Shown: piece by piece, positions 52,073 through 61,228 of the stretch
How the letters are laid out: each line of letters starts with the position of its first letter
Numbering within the stretch: position 1 is the first letter of the stretch
NCBI RefSeq assembly: GCF_900217795.1
Contig: NZ_OBMQ01000018.1
Location: forward strand, 17,931-81,930
Origin: Ureibacillus xyleni
GTDB taxonomy: Bacteria; Bacillota; Bacilli; Bacillales_A; Planococcaceae
Direction: 5' to 3'
Length of the DNA: 64,000 nucleotides
Notes under the pieces: generated by a model
Told to the model about the DNA's origin: nothing
What the model saw: only the letters and a program-made list of their open reading frames with translations
Databases searched by the model: none
Made by a program: the position numbers and the translations under genes

Positions 52073-52732
52073 ATGCTTCAAGCTATAAATTCGTCTGATA
52101 ATTCAAGGAGCTTCCAAGCACAAGGCACTAAAAAGACATCTGAAGTGGTTTTTCAAAACAATCTTGAAGTTAATGAGAATGATGAACAAACAAAAAACGT
52201 AGTGATAAATGGGATTGAGTATAACTCTGAGGATGTTGAACGTTGGGATAGCTATATTAAAGATTTGCATCCGACTTTTCTTGCCTTTGGTATTGTAGCA
52301 ACTGAGGGCTTCGGGACTGCCGCTGTTCCAGCAGGTACAACATCCATTCATTTCTATGAATTTTGTTCTATGCTTGAGAGAGGCGAAGTAATTAGTGCCG
52401 AAAATACAAGAAGTAATAATATTAACTATGAAAATGCATATTGGGAAGATCGCTTGAGATTAGCGACTTATGAAAATGAACAAAGCGATATAATTAAAAG
52501 CCAAAAAATTTTAGACATTATTAATCAATGCTACGAACTTGGCATGATGACTAAGAATAACTCTCTTATTTTACCAGATGAGTTATCTAAAATCCATTTA
52601 GTTAAAAAGTATGAAGAACAACAATCCATACTAACAAAAACAGTTATCCAAAATTTAGATGAACAAAAACAAAATCTTAATCAACTATATAATTCAAAAC
52701 GTATAATCAGTGCTTATCAAAATTCCATTTAA
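52073..52732 (+). CDS. Hypothetical protein in the integrase island
   Basis: 219 residues from ATG 52073, chosen over ATGs at 52064/52067 because AAAGGATG then lies at a normal distance. No signal peptide. Low-complexity N-terminus (about 1-50), a mixed segment WDSYIKDLHPTFLAFGIVATEGFG (about 60-83), and a long helical, coiled-coil-prone C-terminus rich in E/K/Q (about 150-219). No family recognised. Short gap to the secreted-protein gene suggests a two-gene unit; a toxin/export partner role is possible but unsupported. Confidence 0.65.
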   Translation: MLQAINSSDNSRSFQAQGTKKTSEVVFQNNLEVNENDEQTKNVVINGIEYNSEDVERWDSYIKDLHPTFLAFGIVATEGFGTAAVPAGTTSIHFYEFCSMLERGEVISAENTRSNNINYENAYWEDRLRLATYENEQSDIIKSQKILDIINQCYELGMMTKNNSLILPDELSKIHLVKKYEEQQSILTKTVIQNLDEQKQNLNQLYNSKRIISAYQNSI

Positions 52733-52780
52733 TTTAACTCTTGGAAGTTAACTTATTTTCTTTAATAAACATTAAAGAAT

Positions 52781-52824
52781 AGACGTATTTACCTGCTAGA
52801 TAGCTATAAATACGTCTTTTATAA
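52781..52824 (+). terminator. Terminator after the island gene pair
   Basis: AGACGTATTTA (52781-52791) / TAAATACGTCT (52807-52817) perfect stem followed by TTTATAAT. Confidence 0.8.
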
Positions 52825-52952
52825 TGTATATAGTTGTTATTTTCAACCCCTAGATAAAGGTTGTGCTCATCTAACATTGACTTTATACAATTCATTTCTT
52901 GACTATTGTTCCTTCACCTTAACTGAGCATGGTTCGCTATGTTTCTCCCTAG

Positions 52953-53894
52953 CTATAAAAACTCATCCACTTCACTATAATCCACTTCGAGATAATGCTG
53001 AGAAATGGTCTGCAGCGATTTATGACCAGATTGTTTCGCGATTGTTGGTAGATCCGCATGTTTCCGATGCATATGCGTAATTTGTGTTTTCCGTAAGGTA
53101 TAGGGCGCAAATCCTAACCATTCATGGATTAATCGATTGTAGCTACGTTCAGTAATCATGTGATTTCGATAGTTCCCCCACCGATCCGCTCCACCAACAA
53201 AATAATCAGTTGGTTGCAGTTCACACGTTTTAATGTATTTTTCAACTACTTTTACACATTCAAGGGTAAGACGCTTCTCCTTCATTTCCCCTTGTTTCTT
53301 CAACATAACTAAAACTGTTCGGTGTTCCAAGTCAAAGTCAGATACTTTCAAGCGCACCATTTCGGATGGACGATTGGCCGTAATCAAATTCACAAAACAA
53401 ATTGCTCGTTTACGTATGTCCACTTTTTTAGGGGTATCGTATTTATTAATGAGTTGAAGCACTTCTTCTTGCCGTTCAGCACGAACCCCTCGCATTGCTT
53501 TAAGTCGAATATATTCTTCTGTATTGTACAATTCACGAATTAACTTGATCCGTTTCTTTTGTTCCTCAGTTTGCGATAGATTCAAGATATGGGTTAAGTA
53601 AAATTGAACGCCAGCTACTCTTCTATTAAATGTAGATAGTTTGATTCTTTGATCGACGATTGAATTATGCAAATACTTTTCCATTGCATCAAAATCAGGC
53701 TCTCGATATTCTTCCTGACAAAATCTTAGAAATTTCGAAAAGTCAGGCTGATACATATCAATTTTATGTTGTAAGACACTTTGGATAGTAGCTTCCAATT
53801 TTTTGTCTGTCTTTATATTATTTAATGGTATGATATTTTCATTTTGCATTTTTTGGTATCCTTCACTATTGTCATACAATATTTCCCTTTTCAT
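52953..53894 (-). CDS. Tyrosine recombinase/integrase
   Basis: 313 residues: N-terminal SAM-like core-binding domain (about 30-120) and catalytic domain. Arg in TANRPSEMVRL (about 184), the second Arg box reads YTLRKTQITHMH (Tyr instead of the usual His in HxxR), SGHKS His (about 291) and Tyr nucleophile in SQHYLEVDY (about 302). Site-specific strand exchange, probably for a mobile island or for dimer resolution. Its near relative at 50446-50912 is a fragment. Substrate sites not identified. Confidence 0.88.
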   Translation of the reverse strand: MKREILYDNSEGYQKMQNENIIPLNNIKTDKKLEATIQSVLQHKIDMYQPDFSKFLRFCQEEYREPDFDAMEKYLHNSIVDQRIKLSTFNRRVAGVQFYLTHILNLSQTEEQKKRIKLIRELYNTEEYIRLKAMRGVRAERQEEVLQLINKYDTPKKVDIRKRAICFVNLITANRPSEMVRLKVSDFDLEHRTVLVMLKKQGEMKEKRLTLECVKVVEKYIKTCELQPTDYFVGGADRWGNYRNHMITERSYNRLIHEWLGFAPYTLRKTQITHMHRKHADLPTIAKQSGHKSLQTISQHYLEVDYSEVDEFL

Positions 53895-54173
53895 ACTTCA
53901 CTTAATTAGAAATATTTGTCTTTCTCATTCTAGCATTTTATACGTCTAAAAAGGAAGATTTTTTGTCTTTGAAGGAGCATTCATTTTCATCTAATTTAAC
54001 ATTTTTCAGATTAAATTTAACAAAAACAAAATTAAAAAATTACGCTCTTTAGTAATTAAAAATGATATGTTAGAAATGTTGGATGTTTTCTTTATATTAA
54101 TAATAAATTTCTTTTTTCTTTAAAATTGGTAATTTATAATAAAATTACAAGATAAAGAAGTGAGGGTTGAGCG

Positions 54174-54461
54174 ATGGACACACCGAAAAAAATAAAAGTA
54201 TCGAAGCAACGTCAAATGACGATTCCAAAAGAATTTTTTGATGCACTACAAATGCAAGATGAAGTAACGGTGGAACTGGTTGAAGGTGGGATACTAATCA
54301 AACCCATTCATAAACTACCAGATGGTTTTGTGGAACAAATATTACAGAGCTTAGTTGAAAAAGGATTTAGTGGTCAAGAATTAGTAGAGAAATTTAAAGA
54401 AGCAACGCAATCAGTAGGCTGGACGACTTTCCGTGCAACCGATGAAGAAAACACTATATAA
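54174..54461 (+). CDS. AbrB/MazE-type swapped-hairpin DNA-binding protein
   Basis: 95 residues. N-terminal AbrB-like domain KKIKVSKQRQMTIPKEFFDALQ (about 4-25) followed by a helical tail with EKFKEATQSVGW. Such proteins are antitoxins or transition-state-type regulators. No toxin gene follows (terminator at 54489) or precedes it, so it is either an orphan antitoxin or a stand-alone regulator. GTGAGGGTTG ribosome region. Confidence 0.8.
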   Translation: MDTPKKIKVSKQRQMTIPKEFFDALQMQDEVTVELVEGGILIKPIHKLPDGFVEQILQSLVEKGFSGQELVEKFKEATQSVGWTTFRATDEENTI

Positions 54462-54488
54462 TAGGAAGAAACTCTTGATAGTAGGTAA

Positions 54489-54522
54489 GAAAAAGCCCCT
54501 CTCTTTAGTAGAAAGGGGCTTT
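54489..54522. terminator. Bidirectional terminator between AbrB-like gene and efeU
   Basis: AAAAAGCCCCT ... AGGGGCTTTT, about 10-bp stem with loop CTCTTTAGTAGAA; serves both convergent units. Confidence 0.85.
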
Positions 54523-54527
54523 TGGGA

Positions 54528-56255
54528 TTAACCTAATACTTCTTTTTGTTTCCTTTTATAAACAACTGTTGCTGCAACGAGTGCCAGTAATACGAGTTGG
54601 CCTATCATGGTTTCGATTGTTGGATAGAAACCAATAATACTTAGGATTGGCAAGCCGTCGACAATCGTAGTTGAAACGGAATCTCTTAGTTGTAGCGTAT
54701 GTAGACTCACGCCAATAATTTTAAAGGCCAGTACATAAATCAATACGGTTGCCACTGCAAAGAATTTGTGAATCGGAATTTTTCCACTTGCTTTAAATAA
54801 CACAAAAGCAAAGATCACTAAAATTAGAAGTGCCACAACGATCCCAAGCACAAATTGAGAAGTCTCCATTTTTGGTGCAATCCCTGAGTAAAAAACAATC
54901 GTTTCTGCTCCTTCACGAAAAACAGATAAGAAGCTAATCGCTGCCATTGTAAATACCGAACCACTTGAAATCGCATTACCCATTTGTTTGGAGATATAGC
55001 GATTCCAACTCTTCACATTTGACTTACTATGTAGCCAGATGCCGATCCCAATCATCATCGCAGCCGCTATTAAGCCAACATATCCTTCCATGAGCTCTCG
55101 ATTCGAATCAACCGATGCCGTGTTAAATATAGTAGACATTAAAATCGCTGCAAGTGCCGATAGAAATACTCCGACCAATGCGCCAAGATAAATCCATTTA
55201 CGCATAGATTTCTGTCCTGATTTATCTAAAAACGACACTAATGCTAAGATGATGAGTAATGCCTCTAAACCTTCACGTAATAATATAAGCGCTGAATCCC
55301 ACAGTGTATAGTCTGTATTACTTTGAATTAATTCAATTTCGTTACGGAATGTATTTAACTCATTACGAATCGCTTCACCGTCTACGTTCGATTTCAATAA
55401 ATCGCTGACAATGATCGGCATGTCACTTTCAATTCTTGTATACAGACTACCATTCCGTGTGGAAATATCACTCTCAACACTTGGCCATATTTTAATAAAA
55501 TCCTTTATTTTATCAGATGCTGCTTGGTAGTCTCCTGCTTCGATAAAATCATTTGCTTCATCGATATAAGTGATTAATGTCGATAAAGAATATTCACCCT
55601 CAACCACCGCAGCCGTATCATTTCCTGCTAAGAAATCATCAATCGTTTGTTTTAAGTCTGCGTATTGAGTTTTCATGACGCTAACATCAGGCTCTTCAGA
55701 CGAAAGGGTTATCCGTATAAATGCCATTTGCGTTTCAATTTGTCCATACATGGCAATACTCTGTTCCCGTACTGGACGTTCGGTTTTCGTCCATTTGGTA
55801 TTGAGGTCTTTATAGGCTAAATCAATTTTCGCAATGTCTCCTGTTTCTAAAGCATCTTCAAAAGCTTTCATAGTAGGGGTAAATTGTTTACCAAATTCAG
55901 TTCTCTGTGCCGCTTCATCCACAGGGTTTTCTAACTTTTCTAATGCTCGTAATGCATTGGATAAGTCAGAAAGTGCTTGTAACCGTTCTTCTTTAGACGA
56001 TGTTTCCATTGCTTGAGCAAGAATTTTATCCACATGTTCTTTTGCTTCCTGTTGTTCGGATGAAACAGTTGCCCAATCCTTCGCAAACTGTTCAAGTGCT
56101 AGCTCTGCCGCATCGACGTTATCCTGCTTTGTATTGATTAAAGCATCACTAATTGAAATATATAAGTGACTATAAGATTGCGATGCCTGCACTGGTATCG
56201 CAAGTGTAAGGATTAAACAAAAAATGATGCTACAGCGCCTTAAAAAGTGCTTCAC
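54528..56255 (-). CDS. efeU: EfeU/FTR1-type iron permease with extracellular domain
   Basis: 575 residues. Signal peptide (1-25, ...VQASQS), an extracellular helical region (about 26-320) as in Gram-positive YwbL proteins, then seven membrane helices (about 327-570). Both iron motifs are present: REGLEALL (about 329-336) and REGAET (about 450-455). Takes up iron with EfeO/EfeB. GTG start overlaps efeB by 26 nt; GGGGAG about 9 nt upstream. Confidence 0.92.
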   Translation of the reverse strand: MKHFLRRCSIIFCLILTLAIPVQASQSYSHLYISISDALINTKQDNVDAAELALEQFAKDWATVSSEQQEAKEHVDKILAQAMETSSKEERLQALSDLSNALRALEKLENPVDEAAQRTEFGKQFTPTMKAFEDALETGDIAKIDLAYKDLNTKWTKTERPVREQSIAMYGQIETQMAFIRITLSSEEPDVSVMKTQYADLKQTIDDFLAGNDTAAVVEGEYSLSTLITYIDEANDFIEAGDYQAASDKIKDFIKIWPSVESDISTRNGSLYTRIESDMPIIVSDLLKSNVDGEAIRNELNTFRNEIELIQSNTDYTLWDSALILLREGLEALLIILALVSFLDKSGQKSMRKWIYLGALVGVFLSALAAILMSTIFNTASVDSNRELMEGYVGLIAAAMMIGIGIWLHSKSNVKSWNRYISKQMGNAISSGSVFTMAAISFLSVFREGAETIVFYSGIAPKMETSQFVLGIVVALLILVIFAFVLFKASGKIPIHKFFAVATVLIYVLAFKIIGVSLHTLQLRDSVSTTIVDGLPILSIIGFYPTIETMIGQLVLLALVAATVVYKRKQKEVLG

Positions 56256-57486
56256 CTAAATAACTCCCCTTTTGTACACCAGGGAAACAAGCAAACACTG
56301 CACTGCCTCGATGTGTAATGTATTCATTCATTTTATCCATACGTCCTAAACTGTTTTGAACCGTTGTAAATTGTAAAGGGTCCTTTTGAAACGAGATGAA
56401 AATTAACCCCGCGTCATGTACGCCAGTATTTGACATCACACCTGACGCGTAAGAATAAGAGCGACGCAACATACGAGCACCTGATTTGCGTGCCAAATGA
56501 ACATGTGACGTATCTGGCATGATGTATTCGCCGTTACTATCTTTTACTTCGACATCGAAATCGTCAAATTCCTTTGTTTTCCCAAATGGCGCGCCACTAT
56601 CCCGGTAACGTCCAAACGTAGCTTCTTGATCCTTTAAAGATGTACGATCCCATGTTTCAAGATGCATTTGAATTTTGCGAACAACTAAGTAAGTGCCACC
56701 CTTTAACCAACCTTTATCCACCCAAACAACCTTATTTAAATCCTCTTCATCCGTTATGGATGGGTTTACTGTACCATCCTTGAACGAAAATAAATTACGT
56801 GGTGTTCCTCCGTCAACAGGGAACGAGTTAAACCCAGCTTGAGACCATTTGATTGCTACTTTACCAGATGCTGCACGTACTAAATTGCGCACAGCATGGA
56901 ACGCGACTTGTGGATCATCCGCACAAGCTTGAATGCATAAATCGCCACCTGTAAATTCCTTTTGAAGCTGGTCTTTCGGGAAATGTGGTAAGTCCTTTAA
57001 CTCTGCAGGCTTTAGGTGCTCCATCCCTAATTTTTCAAATAAAGAAGGTCCTACACCAATCGTAATTGATAAATTAGAAGCACCTAATCCCTCTGCTTCA
57101 CCAGTATCGCCTGTTGGAATTCGAGTATTCGTTGAAGAATTAACCATTAATTCACCATTCATCAAACGCACAACAAGAGGTGTCCAAAGCTGAAGCAACT
57201 CTTGAAGTTCTTCCTTAGATGAGAATAAAACATCCAAGGAAGCAAAATATATATTGGTTTGTACGGGGGTAGTAATCCCAGATTGGTGGTTGCCATAGAA
57301 ATTAACTTTGTTCGCTATGTTGTTATCTGCAAAAGGTTCAAAAACATCATAACCCATTGCTTTCATAACACCACCTAAGCCAGATGTACCAATGGCGACA
57401 CCTGCAGCTCCAATTCCTGTATACTTTAAAAGATCACGTCTAGAAATTTTTTTGTTCGTCCATTTTTCATCATTTGGTGTTTTCAT
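56230..57486 (-). CDS. efeB: EfeB-type dye-decolorising haem peroxidase
   Basis: 418 residues. Twin-arginine signal (KKISRRDLLKYTGIGAAGVA, about 11-30). DyP fold with the catalytic Asp in FKDGTVNP (about 239-246) and haem-ligand region DTSHVHLARK with RMLRRSYSY (about 322-345). Exported folded by Tat; thought to oxidise ferrous iron or act on haem for EfeU-linked uptake. The gap to efeO is 6 nt. Confidence 0.93.
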   Translation of the reverse strand: MKTPNDEKWTNKKISRRDLLKYTGIGAAGVAIGTSGLGGVMKAMGYDVFEPFADNNIANKVNFYGNHQSGITTPVQTNIYFASLDVLFSSKEELQELLQLWTPLVVRLMNGELMVNSSTNTRIPTGDTGEAEGLGASNLSITIGVGPSLFEKLGMEHLKPAELKDLPHFPKDQLQKEFTGGDLCIQACADDPQVAFHAVRNLVRAASGKVAIKWSQAGFNSFPVDGGTPRNLFSFKDGTVNPSITDEEDLNKVVWVDKGWLKGGTYLVVRKIQMHLETWDRTSLKDQEATFGRYRDSGAPFGKTKEFDDFDVEVKDSNGEYIMPDTSHVHLARKSGARMLRRSYSYASGVMSNTGVHDAGLIFISFQKDPLQFTTVQNSLGRMDKMNEYITHRGSAVFACFPGVQKGSYLGEALFKAL

Positions 57487-57492
57487 CTATGC

Positions 57493-58356
57493 TCACTCCA
57501 AAATAATGCCTAGTCGACTTAATGGTTCGCCTAGTTGGTTTACAGCTGCTGCTAGTGCTTTCGTGTTGTCTTCTGTTAATTCCTCATATGAAATGTATCC
57601 ACCATTAGCTGTTTCGTGCTGTGCTAATAAATCGTCTACTGCTTTGAATTTTTCATCGATTGTTGCTACGAGGTCTTTATCTTTTGCTTCTAATTTTGAA
57701 CGTAGAATTTCAAAGATTTTTTCGGCCCCTTCAATATTTGCTTTAAAGTCATAAAGGTCTGTGTGAGAATAGATTTCTTCTTCACCCGCAATTTTCGATG
57801 TTGAAACTTCATTTAATAAGTCAACAGCACCCGTAATCATTAAGTCCGGTGTTACTTCAACGGTTTGAACTAGTGCGTGCAATTCTTTCGCATCTGCTAG
57901 TAGTTGATCTGCAATTGCTTCGTAGCCCTCTGTTTTATTTTCTACCCATAATGCGTATTCAAGCTTATGATAGCCCGTCCATTCTTCTTCGCCTTTACCT
58001 TCTTCTTGAATATCTGCTAAACGTCCGTCAATACGTGGATCAAGGTCTCCAAAGCTTTCTGCGATTGGTTCTGAACGCTCAAAGTACATACGAGCAGGTG
58101 CATAAGCGGCTTTTGCTCCTTCAATGTCGCCTGCTTTGAAGAGGTTGACAAAATTTTCCGTTTCAATTAAAAATTGGTCCATTTGCGCTAATGCAAATTG
58201 TTGATAGCTTGATAGTTCAGTAGTTAAATCCACTTCTGGTGCTTCATTTTGTTCTGTTGCAGGGGACTCCTCATTTTTGACTTTCTCTGTATTTCCACAC
58301 CCAGTTAATAGGATGCCTCCAGCGATTAATGCAGCGTATAGTGATGCGTTTTTCAA
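57493..58356 (-). CDS. efeO: EfeO/EfeM-type lipoprotein (M75 imelysin-like)
   Basis: 287 residues. Lipobox LTGC with Cys at residue 20. M75 domain with the HxxE motif in GYHKLEYALW (about 131-140). No N-terminal cupredoxin domain, so it corresponds to the short EfeM form, like B. subtilis YwbM. Periplasm-side iron-binding component, anchored to the membrane; first gene of the operon, directly behind a Fur box. Confidence 0.92.
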   Translation of the reverse strand: MKNASLYAALIAGGILLTGCGNTEKVKNEESPATEQNEAPEVDLTTELSSYQQFALAQMDQFLIETENFVNLFKAGDIEGAKAAYAPARMYFERSEPIAESFGDLDPRIDGRLADIQEEGKGEEEWTGYHKLEYALWVENKTEGYEAIADQLLADAKELHALVQTVEVTPDLMITGAVDLLNEVSTSKIAGEEEIYSHTDLYDFKANIEGAEKIFEILRSKLEAKDKDLVATIDEKFKAVDDLLAQHETANGGYISYEELTEDNTKALAAAVNQLGEPLSRLGIILE

Positions 58357-58392
58357 AATCTTTACCTACTTCCGAATAGTTTTATATTCATA

Positions 58393-58407
58393 TGATAACG
58401 ATTATCA
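58393..58407. promoter_or_regulatory. Fur box of the efeOBU operon
   Basis: TGATAACGATTATCA, one mismatch from the 7-1-7 consensus TGATAATNATTATCA, about 37-51 nt upstream of the efeO start. Fur-Fe2+ would repress the operon when iron is sufficient. Confidence 0.88.
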
Positions 58408-58608
58408 TCTTCAAGTTCAATGTATATTTTTAAAAGTAGTATGACTTTTGAATCAGTAGCCAATTGAAGATAAAATAGGAACAAACTATGGTTCATATTG
58501 GAAATAAGGGCGGGGGAAAACGTTGGCAAAATAACAGGAGAAGTGAAAAAACACTTAATGGATAGTACAATATAATAAGTAGAAACTCTAATTTAATGTT
58601 TTAAATGA

Positions 58609-58758
58609 ACAATAATAGAAGAAGGGGAAAGAGTTAAACTTACAATTAAACCACGTGACGCTGAAAACAATATAAAAGAAATCTCAGAGTCTATTAAAAA
58701 ATGTACTGTGAAGAAGAATGTACGACTTTCTGTGCGACGGATGGAAAAAACTGTATAA
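58609..58758 (+). pseudogene. Short open fragment before the HipA-like gene
   Basis: 50 codons without a start codon: ERVKLTIKPRDAENNIKEIS then ESIKKCTVKKNVRLSVRRME, ending TAA at 58756. Amino-acid composition looks protein-like, and it stops just before the HipA-like start. It may be the end of a lost upstream partner gene. Weak. Confidence 0.35.
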
Positions 58759-58772
58759 ATGGATGTGATGAG

Positions 58773-59579
58773 ATGGAAATAGTTAATATTCCAAATGGAG
58801 CCGAACGTATTATTAGTACCTCTAGTAAAGGCGATCAATCAAAGTGGCAGATCGGAAACAAATGGGTAAAACAAAACGCAAGAGGTTATGAGGGAATCGC
58901 TGAATATGTAGCTTCTTTGATTTTAGTCAATTCTACTCTACCATTAACAGAATATGTGACATACACACCTTGTAAAATTGGTCTTAGCAATGGGAAAATT
59001 GAAGATGGTTGTATATCATCTGACTTTCGAGGGAAGTACGAGCAGGAAATCTCTCTTGAACGGTTATTTGAGAAAAATTTTACATTAACAAGTAGTATTA
59101 TAAATAATGCTAAGTTGTCTACATCAGAAAAAGTAACACATATTATTGAAAAAGTGTATGAGTTCACAAATCTTGATATCGCCATACCACTTAAGAGAAT
59201 GTTAGCATTTGATGCATTCATTTTAAATGAAGATCGCCATACAAATAATATTGTATTTCTTTATGATATAAGGGAAAATTCATGGAAACTCGCTCCATTG
59301 TTCGACCATGGCCTAAGCCTATTATCTGATGTGAAAGATTATCCGATGAACATGGACTTACAGATTCTGAAACGAAAAATTAAAGCGAAACCATTTAATT
59401 CAAGTTTTAAAAAACAACTTGCAGTATATGATGGACCTCCTTTTATCAAAGTAGAGTCCCTTAAACAAGACATTCTCTCATCCCCATATCCATTAGGTCG
59501 GATTCCAGAACTTTTAGAACTGCAGCTTAATGATCCAATGTATGAAAAAATTTTGATACGAGGTACAAACCATGATTGA
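58773..59579 (+). CDS. HipA-like protein kinase
   Basis: 268 residues from ATG 58773; the frame is open to 58701 but GGATGTGATGAG precedes this ATG. Kinase-core signs of the HipA_C family: SKWQIGNKWVKQN (P-loop/Lys-like region), LAFDAFILNEDRHTNNIVFL (catalytic Asp-Arg-His and Asn, about 147-166), and APLFDHGLSLL (metal Asp in FDHG, about 177-187). HipA kinases phosphorylate translation factors and cause dormancy, usually with a HipB HTH repressor. No HipB here; an unknown gene overlaps the 3' end by 8 nt. Confidence 0.78.
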   Translation: MEIVNIPNGAERIISTSSKGDQSKWQIGNKWVKQNARGYEGIAEYVASLILVNSTLPLTEYVTYTPCKIGLSNGKIEDGCISSDFRGKYEQEISLERLFEKNFTLTSSIINNAKLSTSEKVTHIIEKVYEFTNLDIAIPLKRMLAFDAFILNEDRHTNNIVFLYDIRENSWKLAPLFDHGLSLLSDVKDYPMNMDLQILKRKIKAKPFNSSFKKQLAVYDGPPFIKVESLKQDILSSPYPLGRIPELLELQLNDPMYEKILIRGTNHD

Positions 59580-59952
59580 TTATATGCAATTTGATGTAAT
59601 GTTGTTTGATGAAGTCATTGCAACGGTTGATCTAAAACCTGAAAATGGCGGTACTCCTTATGTGAAAAACTATATTACGGGGTTTAATAAACAGTTTTCA
59701 CCGAATATGGAGGGTCATATTACGTTAGAAGAACTTGAAGCTTGGCTGAAATGGCGCGTATTTCCTTCTACCCGTGTAAATGCAGATGAGTTACTTGATT
59801 CACTAGGACTAAATGCGTATAACAGATGGGGCATTGTCCGCAAAACCCATGGCGTTATGGCGGATGATGAAATTTGGCTTCGCTTTAAAGGAGAAACGCT
59901 CACCCATCGTGATGTTTGTTTGCGTAAGGAATATTTTTATCCGGAAGATTAA
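59572..59952 (+). CDS. Unknown protein coupled to the HipA-like kinase
   Basis: 126 residues; overlaps the kinase gene by 8 nt, so co-translated. N-terminal half MQFDVMLFDEVIATVDLKPE is strand-rich, C-terminal half NRWGIVRKTHGVMADDEIWL RF... is followed by HRDVCLRKEYF. No HTH, signal peptide or membrane helix. Not a recognisable HipB. Might be a modulator or substrate-adaptor of the kinase (inference from coupling only). Confidence 0.7.
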   Translation: MIDYMQFDVMLFDEVIATVDLKPENGGTPYVKNYITGFNKQFSPNMEGHITLEELEAWLKWRVFPSTRVNADELLDSLGLNAYNRWGIVRKTHGVMADDEIWLRFKGETLTHRDVCLRKEYFYPED

Positions 59953-60038
59953 TATTGCTAGACTAGTGGCCTTTCTACAAACTCATGTAGGAAGCCTTTT
60001 TTTATTGGAAAGTCTAACAATGTTGTCCAAAAAATATA

Positions 60039-60075
60039 AAAGTTATATAATAAATATATAGATTTTATATATAAA
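60039..60075. repeat. AAAGTTATATAA motif upstream of parA2
   Basis: AAAGTTATATAA (60039-60050) followed by further TATATA-rich sequence, about 55-70 nt upstream of parA2. The same 12-mer recurs at 61185, inverted at 61211 and 62253, and in part at 63881. Confidence 0.6.
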
Positions 60076-60106
60076 ATAGAGAGTTTACAACCAAGGAGGA
60101 ATGAGA

Positions 60107-60910
60107 ATGAGTTATATCATTTCCATCATGAGTACAAAAGGCGGTGTGGGGAAGTCCACCGTATCGAAGTTTTTAGCGATTACCTTTGAAGAAATGGGCA
60201 AAAGTGTGTGTGTGATTGACTTATGCCAAAATGGAAGTGTTTCAACAGGTTTTTTAAGAGACCGTGATTCCTTTGAACATACAACATACGATTGGTTAAC
60301 AGGCGCTTGTAAACCCTCTGAAGTTATTCAACAATTTGAGGAATCGGGTATTTACTATATCCCAAGTAATGAAACAATCGATGACTTTGAACGATATGCG
60401 GAAAAGAAATTCACCGCAGCGAAAAGATTAAATGCCATTAAAGAAAAAGTCATCCCACTAAAACAAATGTTTGATGTCATCATTTTTGATACCCATCCAT
60501 CTGAAAATAGTGATTTGGTGTCCTATGCCATTGCAGCGAGCAACTATTGTTTAATCCCACTAGAGACAGATCTCGATTCTGTACTCGGAACAAAACGCAG
60601 CGTCGAAATTATAAAAGAATTTATGGACCTGCAAGAACTGGATTACGGCATTGTGCCAAACAAAGTTTCTCAAACGAACTTCAAACTGAAAAGACAATTG
60701 AAAAACTTTTTAAAAGAATTAGAAGAAGAAGGAATTCCGGAAGAAAAGTTTTTATCAACAATCCGCTATTCGGATGTAATTTCGAGCTCAAAAAATGAAA
60801 AAACTTTGTTATCGGACTACAAAGAAAATAAATATGCCAAAAAAATTATGGGCGATTTTAAACAAGTCGCAACGGAAATTGATGCAGTTTTAAGTAAAGT
60901 AGGGGTGTAA
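60107..60910 (+). CDS. ParA/Soj-family ATPase (ParA2)
   Basis: 267 residues from ATG 60107; the ATG at 60101 directly abuts the AAGGAGGA ribosome site and is less likely. Walker A KGGVGKST (about 12-19), a divergent A' segment DLCQNGSVST (about 39-48, usual form DxDxQ), and IIFDTHPS Walker B (about 124-131). Forms an operon with an RHH gene, gap 4 nt. Not a close copy of ParA1, so the two modules are independent. Role: DNA segregation or positioning. Confidence 0.9.
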   Translation: MSYIISIMSTKGGVGKSTVSKFLAITFEEMGKSVCVIDLCQNGSVSTGFLRDRDSFEHTTYDWLTGACKPSEVIQQFEESGIYYIPSNETIDDFERYAEKKFTAAKRLNAIKEKVIPLKQMFDVIIFDTHPSENSDLVSYAIAASNYCLIPLETDLDSVLGTKRSVEIIKEFMDLQELDYGIVPNKVSQTNFKLKRQLKNFLKELEEEGIPEEKFLSTIRYSDVISSSKNEKTLLSDYKENKYAKKIMGDFKQVATEIDAVLSKVGV

Positions 60911-60914
60911 GAAA

Positions 60915-61178
60915 ATGAGTAAAAAAATTGACTTAAATGCGTTAGATGCATTAGATCAAGTAGAACATACGGAGGCTAAACTTGAGAAGAAACGACGCAA
61001 TGTCACAGATCGTTTCAAAGAGGAAAAACGAAAAACCGTTACGTCCATTTCTGTTCCAACCCCACTTCTTCGTGCAATTAATGATTATTGCGAGAAAACG
61101 GGCATTTCAAAAGCATCCTTCTTCTCCCAAGCAGCTCGCGAAAAGCTAAAACGAGAAGATTTAGATACTGAATATTAA
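60915..61178 (+). CDS. Ribbon-helix-helix partner of ParA2
   Basis: 87 residues: basic N-terminal half (EKKRRNVTDRFKEEKRKT), then an RHH-like domain VTSISVPTPLLRAINDYCEK followed by GISKASFFSQAAREKL (strand, helix, helix). Candidate centromere-binding protein for the flanking TTATATAACTTTT palindromes. GGGGTG in the parA2 end serves as ribosome site. Confidence 0.8.
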   Translation: MSKKIDLNALDALDQVEHTEAKLEKKRRNVTDRFKEEKRKTVTSISVPTPLLRAINDYCEKTGISKASFFSQAAREKLKREDLDTEY

Positions 61179-61183
61179 TAGTT

Positions 61184-61223
61184 AAAAGTTATATAATTTT
61201 TACATAAGAATTATATAACTTTT
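61184..61223. repeat. Perfect AT-rich inverted repeat between RHH2 and a convergent gene
   Basis: AAAAGTTATATAA (61184-61196) / TTATATAACTTTT (61211-61223), 13-bp perfect arms and 14-nt spacer. It can act as a weak bidirectional terminator, but the same arm sequence recurs around this module where no terminator is expected, suggesting a protein-binding site. Confidence 0.75.
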
Positions 61224-61228
61224 ATTTT

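Noticed and set aside
58593..58838. 81-codon minus-strand frame opposite the HipA-like gene start
   Set aside because: No ribosome site and no protein-like features; overlaps the kinase gene.
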